This document shows positions 36,937 through 45,461 of a stretch of 64,000 nucleotides of DNA, in pieces. Position 1 is the first letter of the stretch; every line of letters begins with the position of its first letter. A program made the translations under genes and the position numbers. Under the pieces are notes generated by a model. The model was given only the letters and a program-made list of their open reading frames with translations, did no database searches and was not told the DNA's origin. This stretch comes from Mycobacterium sp. BK086. GTDB lineage: Bacteria; Actinomycetota; Actinomycetes; Mycobacteriales; Mycobacteriaceae. Where the stretch lies: assembly GCA_004362315.1 (NCBI GenBank), contig SNWL01000008.1:186001-250000 (forward strand), written 5' to 3'.

Positions 36937-37175
36937 CCGTTCGTGAAGACGTTCTGGCACTGGTCGCGGCAATGGCACCCGACACCGCCGGCGAGCCGGA
37001 CCTGAACAGCGCCCTGATCGGCGACCTCGGATATACCTCGTTGCGGCTCGTCGAATTGTCGATCGCGGTCGAACGCGCATTTGGGCTACCGCAGCTGAAT
37101 CCAGAGCTGCTCGCCGGCGTGTACACAGTGGGCGATCTCGTCAATCTCGTTGAGGCCCAGAAGGAACGGATATGA
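36933..37175 (+). CDS. Acyl carrier protein
   Basis: This is an 80-residue protein with the ACP helical pattern and the phosphopantetheine site LGYTSLRLVEL, with S36 as the modified serine (the usual D-S-L reads T-S-L here). It overlaps both neighbours by 4 bp (ATGA), between the FAAL fusion and the thioester-reductase-like protein. This implies that the FAAL loads acyl groups onto it and that the other enzymes act on the tethered chain. Confidence 0.9.
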   Translation: MTVREDVLALVAAMAPDTAGEPDLNSALIGDLGYTSLRLVELSIAVERAFGLPQLNPELLAGVYTVGDLVNLVEAQKERI

Positions 37176-38227
37176 GTGCGGGCACGGGCATTCTGATCAC
37201 GGGCGCCGCCGGACACGTCGGCACCGACGTCGTCGCCCGCCTGTCCCGGCGCGGGCGCAGCGTCATCGCACTGACGCACGATCGGGCGGTCGCCGGCGCG
37301 CGACCGGTCAAAGGGGATGTCCGGCGCGAGGATCTCGGCCTCGACCGGCAGACCGTGTCCGAACTCACCGGTGAGGTCGGCCTGGTGGTGCATTCGGCCG
37401 CGGTCACCGATTTCGGGTTGCCCGAGCAGAGTTACACCGAGCTGAACGTCGACGGAACCGCCAACGCGCTGGCGCTGGCGCGCCGCTTCGATGCGGGCTT
37501 CGTCTACGTCAGCACCACCTACGTGTGCGGCGAGACCGAGGGGACGTTCCACGAGGACCAGCTTGACATCGGCCAACAGTTCAGCAACGACTACGAGCAC
37601 AGCAAGTATCGTGCCGAGCAGCTCGTCCGCGCATCGGGGCTTCGGTCGGTCGTCGTCCGGCCCGGCATCGTGACCGGCGAGTATCGCACTGGAAATACGC
37701 AGGTGTACAAGCACATCTACCAACTGCTCAAGGTGATCGTCGAAGGTAGGTTGCGCACGCTGCCGGGGAACTACGCGGCGACACTGGGGCTGGTCCCGAT
37801 CGGGCATGTTGCCGACGTCACGGTGGCCGCCGTCGAGAGGTTTGCCGAGAACGTCGGGCGCACGTTCCACGCGGTCGGCGCCAATTCCCTGTCGCTGCGC
37901 ACGATTTCCGATGTGCTCGCCGAGTATCCGTGCTTCCGCATCCCCGACTTCGTGCCTCCCGCCACGTTCAGCGAATACGACCTCGACGATATCGAGCGCA
38001 GTTACTACCAGAAGGTCGGGACGCTCTACACGAGCTATCTGCGCCGCCGCCTGGAGTTCGACAGCACCAACACCCGCGAGCGGCTCGGTCTCACGCCGCC
38101 GGCGATCGGACCCGGATACTTTCGCCGTCTTCTCGACTCCTGCTTGCGCACCGGATATCTGGGCCGGCCCGAACCGTCCGTCGCCGAGGTCCTGGCCCGG
38201 CTGCAGGCCGAGAGGAGCCTGGTATGA
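37172..38227 (+). CDS. Extended SDR, thioester-reductase-like
   Basis: The 351-residue protein begins with the extended-SDR nucleotide motif GILITGAAGHVGTDV (GAAGHVG at 11-17). It has VVHSAAVTDFG, an STTYVCG strand and the catalytic pair Y141-x3-K145 (DYEHSK), followed by RPGIVTGE. The pattern resembles carboxylic-acid-reductase/thioester-reductase terminal domains and NAD(P)-dependent epimerases. Beside an ACP it could reduce the acyl thioester to an aldehyde or alcohol, or reduce a keto group; the sequence does not decide. It overlaps the ACP gene and the next gene by 4 bp each. Confidence 0.82.
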   Translation: MSAGTGILITGAAGHVGTDVVARLSRRGRSVIALTHDRAVAGARPVKGDVRREDLGLDRQTVSELTGEVGLVVHSAAVTDFGLPEQSYTELNVDGTANALALARRFDAGFVYVSTTYVCGETEGTFHEDQLDIGQQFSNDYEHSKYRAEQLVRASGLRSVVVRPGIVTGEYRTGNTQVYKHIYQLLKVIVEGRLRTLPGNYAATLGLVPIGHVADVTVAAVERFAENVGRTFHAVGANSLSLRTISDVLAEYPCFRIPDFVPPATFSEYDLDDIERSYYQKVGTLYTSYLRRRLEFDSTNTRERLGLTPPAIGPGYFRRLLDSCLRTGYLGRPEPSVAEVLARLQAERSLV

Positions 38228-39060
38228 CCAGCTCCGATCGCGTCGAAGCGCTACCCGTGCATCAACCGAGCAGGTATGACGCGGATACCTACTTCATCGA
38301 GACGTGTGATGCACTGGCCGCGTTGGACATCGACCGCCACGGGTTCGCGTACGAGAACGGAATACTGCTGCTCAAGCCGGATGCAGCGGTCACCGGGGCG
38401 ATGAAGTCGGCGATCGATTGGCTGGTCGAGCATGACTACCGCATCGTCGGGGCAGCCGCGGTACAACTGACGTATCTGCACCTGCGCGCGCTGTGGTACT
38501 TCAACTGGCACAAGGCAACTTCCGAACGGCGCAAGGTCGCCGATCGACTCGCCGGGCTGTCGCCGTCGCTCGTTCTGGTCGTCCGCCACCCCGATGATGG
38601 GCAGCCGGTTTCGGTTCGGTTGACCGCCGACAAGGGACCGGCCGACCCGGCGCTGCGCAAGCCGGGCGAGCTGCGGCATGCGCTGGCGGCCGGTACCTAT
38701 CTGCTCAACAAGGTGCATACCCCGGATGATCCCGACGATGTTCTGCGGGAACTGAGCATCTATTTTCCGGAACCCACACTCAGCGCCGTGATTTCGGCAT
38801 GCGTCGCCGGCGCCGACGCAACATCGGATGCCGTTCGGATCGTCGACGGCATCGAATCCGGCCTGGAGTGCAAAAGCGGTGACCTCGCCGCCGCACAGGA
38901 TGCGATCTGGCACGGATTTGGTGAGGTCGGTATGGGGGACCGACCTCGAAACGGCGAGGAATGGCTGGCTGCATTGGCCGACGCGGAGAAGCGGGACATC
39001 GGTGTCGATCCGTGGTTTCGGATCGTGGTCGAGTCGTCTTATCTGCCGATGCACCGATAG
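38224..39060 (+). CDS. Nucleoside-diphosphate-kinase-like protein
   Basis: The 278-residue protein is about twice the length of a normal NDPK. The kinase fold is recognisable: ILLLKPDAAV (47-56) for the first strand and LLNKVHTPDDPDDVLRELSIYF (~160-181) corresponding to the NDPK active-site segment, with H165 at the position of the phosphorylated histidine. The usual arginine and GxxxP loops between them are altered (HKATSERRKVADRLAGL). A ~95-residue C-terminal extension has no match. Role in the cluster unknown: it may phosphorylate a pathway intermediate or supply an NTP to the nucleotidyltransferase domain of the FAAL fusion. Confidence 0.75.
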   Translation: MTSSDRVEALPVHQPSRYDADTYFIETCDALAALDIDRHGFAYENGILLLKPDAAVTGAMKSAIDWLVEHDYRIVGAAAVQLTYLHLRALWYFNWHKATSERRKVADRLAGLSPSLVLVVRHPDDGQPVSVRLTADKGPADPALRKPGELRHALAAGTYLLNKVHTPDDPDDVLRELSIYFPEPTLSAVISACVAGADATSDAVRIVDGIESGLECKSGDLAAAQDAIWHGFGEVGMGDRPRNGEEWLAALADAEKRDIGVDPWFRIVVESSYLPMHR

Positions 39061-39075
39061 GAAAGAGACGGAATC

Positions 39076-39996
39076 ATGAACGGAGAAAGCTTTTCTCAGA
39101 CGGTTCGCCGTGAGTTGGTGCACAAGCGGGCCGTCTCCGAAGTGCTGGTCACCTCGGTGGCCGACCAGGACGGCACGTGGATTGTGCACGCCCAGCTGCC
39201 GCGTCAGCACAGTTTCCACACCGACGGGGTGGGACGTCAATGTTCGTACTACGACCCACTTCTCGTTCTGGAGGCATTCCGGCAGGGCTGCATCGCCAGC
39301 AGTCATCTCTTCTATGACGCGCCGCCGGACGCCCGGCACACCGTACGCCTGTACGAACTGTCCGTCGTCGACTTCGACCATTTGCAGCGCGGACCCGAGA
39401 TGCTGGATCTCGAACTGACGATCGTGGTGCAGAAGGAATTCCGCCGCGGCGAGGACCAAGGCGCGGTGCACGGCCTGGAAGTCCGGGCCGTCGCCGCCCA
39501 CGAGGGCACCAAAACGATAGAGCTGGCCGCGGCGTTCAACTGGATGCCGTTGGAGAAGTGGGATCGGATGAGGGCGGGCGCAAGCTGGGACCCGGGCCCC
39601 CAACCCGCTCCGGCTGAAGCCGCGTCAGTGGGTCGGACGCGGACGGAGAACGTGGTGATCGGGGCGCCCGTTCACACTGTCGAGGAACGCTCGGCGACTG
39701 CGCCACTCGTGGTGGACATCGGTCACGCGACACTGTTCGACCATCCCCTCGACCATCTGCCCGGCGGACTGATCATCGAGGCGGCACGGCAGCTGTCGCT
39801 GGCGATCGCCGATACGCGGGCCGAGAGTCTTGTCGGGCCGTCCTGGCTGAAGATCGAATTCCAATCCTTCGTCGAGATGGATGCGGTCAGCAGTGTCGCG
39901 ATGACCCAGGACGCCGCCGAGCCGCTGACGTTCCGCGGCGACATCACACAGTCCGGAAATACCAGGGCCACCATCGAATTGGCCTTCATGGAATGA
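39076..39996 (+). CDS. AfsA-type gamma-butyrolactone synthase (double hot-dog)
   Basis: The 306-residue protein has two AfsA hot-dog repeats. The first starts at ELVHKRAVSEVLVT and contains YYDPLLVLEAFRQ (residues ~59-71). The second contains DHPLDHLPGGLIIEAARQ (~218-235), the family hallmark. Characterised AfsA/ScbA proteins join a beta-ketoacyl-ACP to dihydroxyacetone phosphate in butyrolactone signalling-molecule synthesis. GAAAGAG lies just before ATG 39076, after a 15-bp gap. No ArpA-type receptor gene is visible nearby. It overlaps the UbiA-like gene by 4 bp. Confidence 0.88.
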   Translation: MNGESFSQTVRRELVHKRAVSEVLVTSVADQDGTWIVHAQLPRQHSFHTDGVGRQCSYYDPLLVLEAFRQGCIASSHLFYDAPPDARHTVRLYELSVVDFDHLQRGPEMLDLELTIVVQKEFRRGEDQGAVHGLEVRAVAAHEGTKTIELAAAFNWMPLEKWDRMRAGASWDPGPQPAPAEAASVGRTRTENVVIGAPVHTVEERSATAPLVVDIGHATLFDHPLDHLPGGLIIEAARQLSLAIADTRAESLVGPSWLKIEFQSFVEMDAVSSVAMTQDAAEPLTFRGDITQSGNTRATIELAFME

Positions 39997-40904
39997 CCGT
40001 TCTGCGGCGCACGACCGGCATCGGCGCATTCCTGGTCGAACGGTGCCTGCCGGTCTATCCCATCTACCTGGCGTTGTGGGTCGTCGCGGTCGAGTGCCTG
40101 ATCGTCGTGGTCGGGCACTCCTCCGGCCCGTGGCATCCGTCCTGGGATACCGCGCTGAAGATCCTGGCGCTCAACGCCGCAGGGGCGTTCCTGCGGATGG
40201 TCGACGACCAGAAGGACCTCGACTACGACACGGCGTACAACCCGGACCGCCCGCTGGTTCAAGGTCGGATCAGCACTCGCGAGTTGCGAGTCGCGATGGT
40301 GCCGGCCGCCCTGATCGCGTTGGCGCTGGGAGCGGCGGTATCGGTCTGGACGGCCGCGTTCGTGGCGCTGATCCTGGGCTACAGCCTTCTCGTCTGGTGG
40401 GCGGAGTCCCGCGTTCAAATGGTGCGGGACAACCCGATCGTCAACCTGATCGCGGTGTGCCCCGCACAGTTCCTGGCGACGGGTTTCGCGATGACGGGTC
40501 AGCCGGGAGTCGGCGATGCGTCCTGGCTACGGCTGGCGCTGATCCCGCTGGTGTTCACCGCCACGATCTTGCATGTGGAATTGGCGCGCAAGACCACTCG
40601 GACGGCGGATGCCGACGATCTGCGCTCGTATTCACGAGTCATCGGACCGACGGCCAGCGGGGTCTCGGTGTTGATGCTCGGCCTGGGCGCGGTGCTTCTC
40701 GAAGTGCTGCTGAGCGCGCCGTGGAACTGGACCGGTCCCTGGTGGCCCGTTGCCTGGCTCCCGCTCGTGGCCGCCGTGCTGCCATGCATCTCGGCGTGGA
40801 CCTTCTTTGTCACACGGGTGAGCGTCCACCCGCGCGGCCTGCCAACGGCTTTCGTGATCGTCTTCTATCTCGCCATCCTCGGACAGGGCTTGGTCTACCA
40901 CTAG
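39993..40904 (+). CDS. UbiA-family membrane prenyltransferase
   Basis: The 303-residue protein has about eight or nine membrane segments and the first UbiA Asp-rich motif, D71-D72-x2-D75 in LRMVDDQKDLDYDT, followed by NPDRPLVQGRIS as in the family. The second motif is less clear (TADADDLRSYSR). Such enzymes move a polyprenyl or similar group from a diphosphate onto an acceptor at the membrane. Its start overlaps the afsA-like gene stop by 4 bp, so it is in the same pathway. Donor and acceptor are unknown. Confidence 0.85.
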   Translation: MTVLRRTTGIGAFLVERCLPVYPIYLALWVVAVECLIVVVGHSSGPWHPSWDTALKILALNAAGAFLRMVDDQKDLDYDTAYNPDRPLVQGRISTRELRVAMVPAALIALALGAAVSVWTAAFVALILGYSLLVWWAESRVQMVRDNPIVNLIAVCPAQFLATGFAMTGQPGVGDASWLRLALIPLVFTATILHVELARKTTRTADADDLRSYSRVIGPTASGVSVLMLGLGAVLLEVLLSAPWNWTGPWWPVAWLPLVAAVLPCISAWTFFVTRVSVHPRGLPTAFVIVFYLAILGQGLVYH

Positions 40905-40917
40905 AAAGGTACATACT

Positions 40918-42201
40918 GTGCGGATCCTCATACCACTGGTCGGCAGTCGCGGTGACGTCCAGCCCGGGGTGGCGCTTGGTCTGGAGCTCGAACGCCGCGG
41001 CCATGATGTGATCGTCGGTGCGCCACCGAATTTCGTCGACTTCGTCGCCAAAGCCGGCCTGACCGTGCGCCAATTCGGCCCGGACGTGCACGCGCTGTAT
41101 TCCTCTCCGGAGGGCCAGCGGGCGCTGGCGGCGGGCAGCACGTTCAAGTTGATGTCGATGGTGTCCAAGCAGATGTCGGAATACGCCGACCGGATGGACG
41201 ACGAACTGATCGAGATCTCCAAGGGCGTCGAGATGATCGTGTGCACCACGTTCAGCGAGGACCGCTCGGCGATCATCGCTGAGTCCCTGGGCATCCCGAT
41301 GGTGACCCTGCATACCTATCCGTGCCGCAAGAACAGTCACTACGCGCCGCCGGGATCGGTGCCGGTCAACTGGCGAGTTCCCGGTGTTTTCACCCGGGTG
41401 GCCTGGGCCGCGATCGAGCGACTGCGGACGGTGGTTTTCGGGAAGTACCTCAACAACCTTCGCACCAAGCTCGGCCTGAAGCGATCATGGGCCAGCACCG
41501 AATCGATTCTGATTCAACGGAATGTCCCCGAGCTACAGATGTACGACCCGGCTTTTGTGCCGGGGCTGGCCGAGGAGTGGGGCTCGTCGCGGCCCATGGT
41601 CGGGTTCCTGTGGTTGCCGCAGTCGGCCCGGGCGGCGATCGGCGAGTCGGCTGAGGCGCATACCGAGGTACTCCAGTGGGTGAATGAGGGAACGCCGCCG
41701 ATCTTCTTCGGCTTCGGCAGCATGCCCATTCTGGACTTCGGATTGGTGCTCGGCATGATCGAGCAGATCTGCGCCAGGACGGGTGAGCGGGCGCTGGTCA
41801 GTGTGGGCGGTGCGAGCCTCGACCCGAGCCTGCGGAACACCTCGGCCAGCGTGAAGGTCGTCGATGCGTTGGCGCACGATCTCGTCTTCCCGCATTGCAA
41901 GGCGGCGGTCCACCACGGTGGGATAGGCACTCTCTTCGAGAGCCTTCGGGCGGGGCTGCCGACACTGGTCTGCTCGGTATCGTTCGACCAGCCGGTGTGG
42001 GGACATCAGGTGGAGAAGCTCGGGGTGGGTGCGCATATTCCGTTCACCAAGTTGGCACCCGACACCCTGAGCGCGGGCATCGATGCCGTGTTGGACCCCC
42101 AGATGCGTTCCCGGGCAGAGGCTTTCGGCGCACGCCTGCAGTCGACCGGCGACGGCGTGCCGCGGGTCTGCGACATCGTCGAGAAGACGGCTGCGCGCTA
42201 A
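40918..42201 (+). CDS. Family 1 glycosyltransferase (MGT/UGT type)
   Basis: Starting at GTG 40918 with AGAAAGG upstream, this is a 427-residue GT-B enzyme. The N-terminus is the typical RILIPLVGSRGDVQPGVALG; the nucleotide-sugar pocket reads HHGGIGTLFESLRAGLP followed by SFDQPVWGHQVEKLGVG. It is similar to sterol, macrolide and glycolipid glycosyltransferases. It should attach a sugar to the cluster's lipid product. It is the last gene of the plus-strand run and overlaps by 4 bp the stop of the convergent P450 gene. Confidence 0.9.
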   Translation: MRILIPLVGSRGDVQPGVALGLELERRGHDVIVGAPPNFVDFVAKAGLTVRQFGPDVHALYSSPEGQRALAAGSTFKLMSMVSKQMSEYADRMDDELIEISKGVEMIVCTTFSEDRSAIIAESLGIPMVTLHTYPCRKNSHYAPPGSVPVNWRVPGVFTRVAWAAIERLRTVVFGKYLNNLRTKLGLKRSWASTESILIQRNVPELQMYDPAFVPGLAEEWGSSRPMVGFLWLPQSARAAIGESAEAHTEVLQWVNEGTPPIFFGFGSMPILDFGLVLGMIEQICARTGERALVSVGGASLDPSLRNTSASVKVVDALAHDLVFPHCKAAVHHGGIGTLFESLRAGLPTLVCSVSFDQPVWGHQVEKLGVGAHIPFTKLAPDTLSAGIDAVLDPQMRSRAEAFGARLQSTGDGVPRVCDIVEKTAAR

Positions 42202-43535
42202 CCGGGGCGGCGAGGCGAGAACACCACCGGCAGCGATGCCGGCGACAGGACGAAATCCTTGGCCTGTGGCTTGACGGTGAAGTCGGCGGGCAGCCGGATA
42301 TCCCACCGGGAGAACAGTGCCGCGGCCTGCAGGGTGATGGACAGCAGCGCGAATTGGCTTCCGGGGCAATGCCGCTGACCCAGTCCGAACGCCATCATGA
42401 CGTCACGATCACCCGACCCGGACTCCCAGCGGTCGGGGTCGAACGTCGCCGCATGGGGAAAATACTGGTCCTGCAGATGCACCATCAACGGGCTGAACAG
42501 GATGTTGGTGCCGTCCGGAAACTCCGCAGAGCCGATCCGTACCGGGCCGTCGGACGTGAGGATGCTGATCCACGGTGCCCACAGACGCAGAGTCTCATTC
42601 AGCACATTTCGGAGATAACTCAAGGCGGGCACGTCGCCCACTTCCACAGGGCGAGAACCGATTACCGAATCCAGCTCGTCGCGGATCTTGGCTCCGATCT
42701 CGGGTGCGCGACTTGTTTCGTAGACGAGCCAGGAGAAGATGGACGTCTGCGACCCGATGCTCGCGGCAAGTGAGAGGAGCAGCTCGTCGACGAGATTGTC
42801 GTCGGACAGCGTCGCGCCGGTCTCTTCGTCGACGTGGTGCAGCAGGGCCGACAACATATCGCCCTCGTCGGGTTCATGGCGCCGGCGTTCGATGAGTGAG
42901 CGCAGTGCTGCGCGGACCTGTCGGGAATGTGCGATGAATCGCCGGTTGGCCAGCACCCGTAACTGTCGAGCGATCTTGGGCAGGGCACCGCGAATGATGA
43001 CTTCGCTGAGCAGCCAAGGTGTTCGCTCACGAATGACATCGATCTCGTCGGCATCGGACTCGGCGCGGAACAGCGTCGCCAGCATGGTCCGCATCACCAG
43101 CTCGTGCACGCTGGAGCGCAGATCGGCCTGAGCGCCACTGGCAAGCGAGCCGGCCCAGTCGTCGGCAATTGCCGCGACGGTGACCCCGTACTCGGTGAGA
43201 CGGCGTTGCCGGAAGACGGGAGCGATCAGCCTGCGGCGCAGGTCGTGTTCGGGGCCGCTGAGCACATTGGTCGCGCCGCTGACCAATTCGTGGATGGCCT
43301 CGCGCATCGGCTCGCGATGGAACGCTCCCGCGCGCCCGAGGCTGACGTCCCGGATGAGATCGGGCGTGGTCAGCATGTACGAGGCCTGTGGCCCCAGATA
43401 GACCCGGACGATGGGACCGATCTCAGGGGCGCGCAGCAGCAGCTCGCGAGGATCGCCCGTGACCATGTGGGCGTGGCCGATGAGTGGCAGACGCCCTGGC
43501 GCCGTGGGTATTTGAGACAAGCCGGTTTGGCTCAT
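42198..43535 (-). CDS. Cytochrome P450
   Basis: The 445-residue protein has the heme-binding motif FGLGQRHCPG (383-392) with C390 as iron ligand, and ExxR as E314-T-L-R317. The I-helix position that normally carries an acid-Thr pair reads G-S-Q-T (Q263, T264), so the usual acid is replaced by glutamine. P450s with this change may have altered oxygen activation. It is convergent with the glycosyltransferase gene and probably modifies the cluster product, but it could be independent. Confidence 0.93.
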   Translation of the reverse strand: MSQTGLSQIPTAPGRLPLIGHAHMVTGDPRELLLRAPEIGPIVRVYLGPQASYMLTTPDLIRDVSLGRAGAFHREPMREAIHELVSGATNVLSGPEHDLRRRLIAPVFRQRRLTEYGVTVAAIADDWAGSLASGAQADLRSSVHELVMRTMLATLFRAESDADEIDVIRERTPWLLSEVIIRGALPKIARQLRVLANRRFIAHSRQVRAALRSLIERRRHEPDEGDMLSALLHHVDEETGATLSDDNLVDELLLSLAASIGSQTSIFSWLVYETSRAPEIGAKIRDELDSVIGSRPVEVGDVPALSYLRNVLNETLRLWAPWISILTSDGPVRIGSAEFPDGTNILFSPLMVHLQDQYFPHAATFDPDRWESGSGDRDVMMAFGLGQRHCPGSQFALLSITLQAAALFSRWDIRLPADFTVKPQAKDFVLSPASLPVVFSPRRPG

Positions 43536-43553
43536 GGCCGCAGCGTATCGGGT

Positions 43554-45248
43554 TTAGGACGAGGTGAGTCCGCGAACGGCCTCGATGCGGGCCTTGAGCT
43601 GATCGGTGGTGGCCGCCGCCACCGGAGGGCCGCCGCAGACCCGGCGCAGCTCGTTGTGGATCTGCCCGTGCGTCTTGCCGGTGCGGTGATGCGCCAGCGA
43701 CACCAGCGCGTTGAGTTCGCGGCGCAGGTCCCGCAGCTGGCCGTGGGTGGTCAGCCTGGGCATTTCACCACTGGCCGTACGCTTTTCGATCTGCTCTTCT
43801 TGCCTGCGCCGCAACAGATCTCGCATCGATTCGGCGTCCAGGAGACCCGGGATGCCGAGGTAGTCGGCCTCCTCGTCGCTACCCGCGGGCGTCGCGGTGC
43901 CGAACGACGACCCGTCGAAGATCACCTGATCGAGCTCGGCGTCGGCGCCGAGGTACTCGATCTTGTTCTCGCCCTCGTCGGGCTCGTCGCGGTTCTGCTT
44001 GGCCAGCTCCGCTTCGAGGGGGTCGTCGTCGAGGTTCTCCCGGTGCGGCTTGCCGAGCACGTGGTTGCGCTGGGCTTCCATCTCGCTGGCGAGCAGCAGC
44101 AGGTTGGGTACCGAGGGCAAGAAGATGCAGGCGGTCTCGCCGGGCCGCCGCGACCGTACGAACCGGCCGATCGCCTGGGCGAAGAACAGCGGTGTCGAGG
44201 CGCTGGTGGCGTAGACACCGACGGCCAGCCGCGGCACGTCGACGCCCTCGGACACCATGCGCACGGCCACGAGCCAGCGCGAGGTGCTCGCCGAGAACTG
44301 CGAGATCCGATCCGAGGCGCCCTTGTCGTCGGAGAGCACGACCGTGGGGGCCTCGCCGGTGATCTTCAGCAGCAGATCGGCATAGGCGCGGGCCGCGGTC
44401 TGGTCGGAGGCGATGATCATGCCGCCGGCGTCGGGCACGTGTTCACGAAGGCCGCGCAGGCGGATGTCGGCCGCGGCGATCACGGCCGGCATCCACTCGC
44501 CGGCCGGGTTGAGTGCGGTCTTCCACGCCCGCGCGGTCTGCTCGGCGGTCAACGGCTCGCCGAGCCGGGCCGCGTGCTCCTCGCCGGCGCTGTCGCGCCA
44601 GCGGGCCTCGCCGGAGTAGGCCATGAACATGACCGGGCGCACGACACCGTCGGCCAGCGCGTCGGAGTAGCCGTAGGTGTGGTCGGCCTGCGAGCGGGCG
44701 AAGCCGTCGGGCCCGGTCTCGTAGGTGATGAACGGGATCGGGCTGTCGTCGCTGCGGAACGGGGTCCCGGTCAGCGACAGCCGTCGGGTCGCGTCGTCGA
44801 ACGCCTCCCGGATGGCGTCGCCCCACGTCTTGGCGTCACCGCCGTGGTGGATCTCGTCGAAGACGACGAGGGTCTTGCGGTTCTCGGTGCGCACCCGGTG
44901 CCGGGTCGGGTGGCTGGCGACCTGGGCGTAGGTGACGACGACGCCGTGGTATTCCGCGGAGGTCTGCGAGTTGGAGTTCGAAAACTTGGGATCCAGCGAG
45001 ATACCGTGCCGGGCGGCGGCCTGAGCCCACTGGATCTTGAGGTGTTCGGTCGGGACCACGATGGTGATCGATTCGACGGTGCCCTCGGCGAGGAGCTCGG
45101 CGACGATTCGCAGAGCAAAGGTGGTCTTCCCGGCGCCGGGGGTCGCGACCGCGAGGAAATCGCGTGGTTTGGCGGCCAAGTACTTGACCAACGCCCGCCG
45201 CTGCCAGCCCCGCAATGCCTGGGTGCTGGGCGCATCAACTGCCCGCAC
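43554..45248 (-). CDS. DEAD/DEAH-box (superfamily 2) helicase
   Basis: The 564-residue protein shows SF2 motifs in order: Q-like LRGWQRRAL, Walker A ATPGAGKTT, motif II VFDEIHHG, motif III SLTGTPFRSD, motif V SEGVDVPRL and motif VI QAIGRFVRSRRPG. A C-terminal ~150-residue acidic and helical region (LDDDPLEAELAKQNRDEPDEGENK, quoted in part) has no known function. It resembles type III restriction/XPB-like helicases, but no nuclease or methylase lies beside it. Start GTG 45248. It is divergent from the cyclase gene. Confidence 0.9.
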   Translation of the reverse strand: MRAVDAPSTQALRGWQRRALVKYLAAKPRDFLAVATPGAGKTTFALRIVAELLAEGTVESITIVVPTEHLKIQWAQAAARHGISLDPKFSNSNSQTSAEYHGVVVTYAQVASHPTRHRVRTENRKTLVVFDEIHHGGDAKTWGDAIREAFDDATRRLSLTGTPFRSDDSPIPFITYETGPDGFARSQADHTYGYSDALADGVVRPVMFMAYSGEARWRDSAGEEHAARLGEPLTAEQTARAWKTALNPAGEWMPAVIAAADIRLRGLREHVPDAGGMIIASDQTAARAYADLLLKITGEAPTVVLSDDKGASDRISQFSASTSRWLVAVRMVSEGVDVPRLAVGVYATSASTPLFFAQAIGRFVRSRRPGETACIFLPSVPNLLLLASEMEAQRNHVLGKPHRENLDDDPLEAELAKQNRDEPDEGENKIEYLGADAELDQVIFDGSSFGTATPAGSDEEADYLGIPGLLDAESMRDLLRRRQEEQIEKRTASGEMPRLTTHGQLRDLRRELNALVSLAHHRTGKTHGQIHNELRRVCGGPPVAAATTDQLKARIEAVRGLTSS

Positions 45249-45461
45249 CCCTGGGACTCCTCTCCGGTCGAGATGGACTCTAGCCCAAGCACATCCGCTT
45301 GCGCATATCGATCCGGCGTGTCGGCGGACCCGAGAAAGTTCTCGGCGTCGCGTCGATATTCACCCGGCCCGTCGGGTGCGTCAATTGACCCGTCGCCAGT
45401 GCTCGACCGCCTATGCTTGGCGGGTCGGGTGCCCGGGGGTCCCCGGGTTGGCGGTGCTGAC

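Noticed and set aside
43104-45461. Long plus-strand open frame upstream of, and continuous with, the cyclase gene
   Set aside because: It runs antisense to the P450 and helicase genes, and its translation shows only low-complexity Gly/Arg/Val sequence. The cyclase start with zinc ribbon at 45462 is the supported one.
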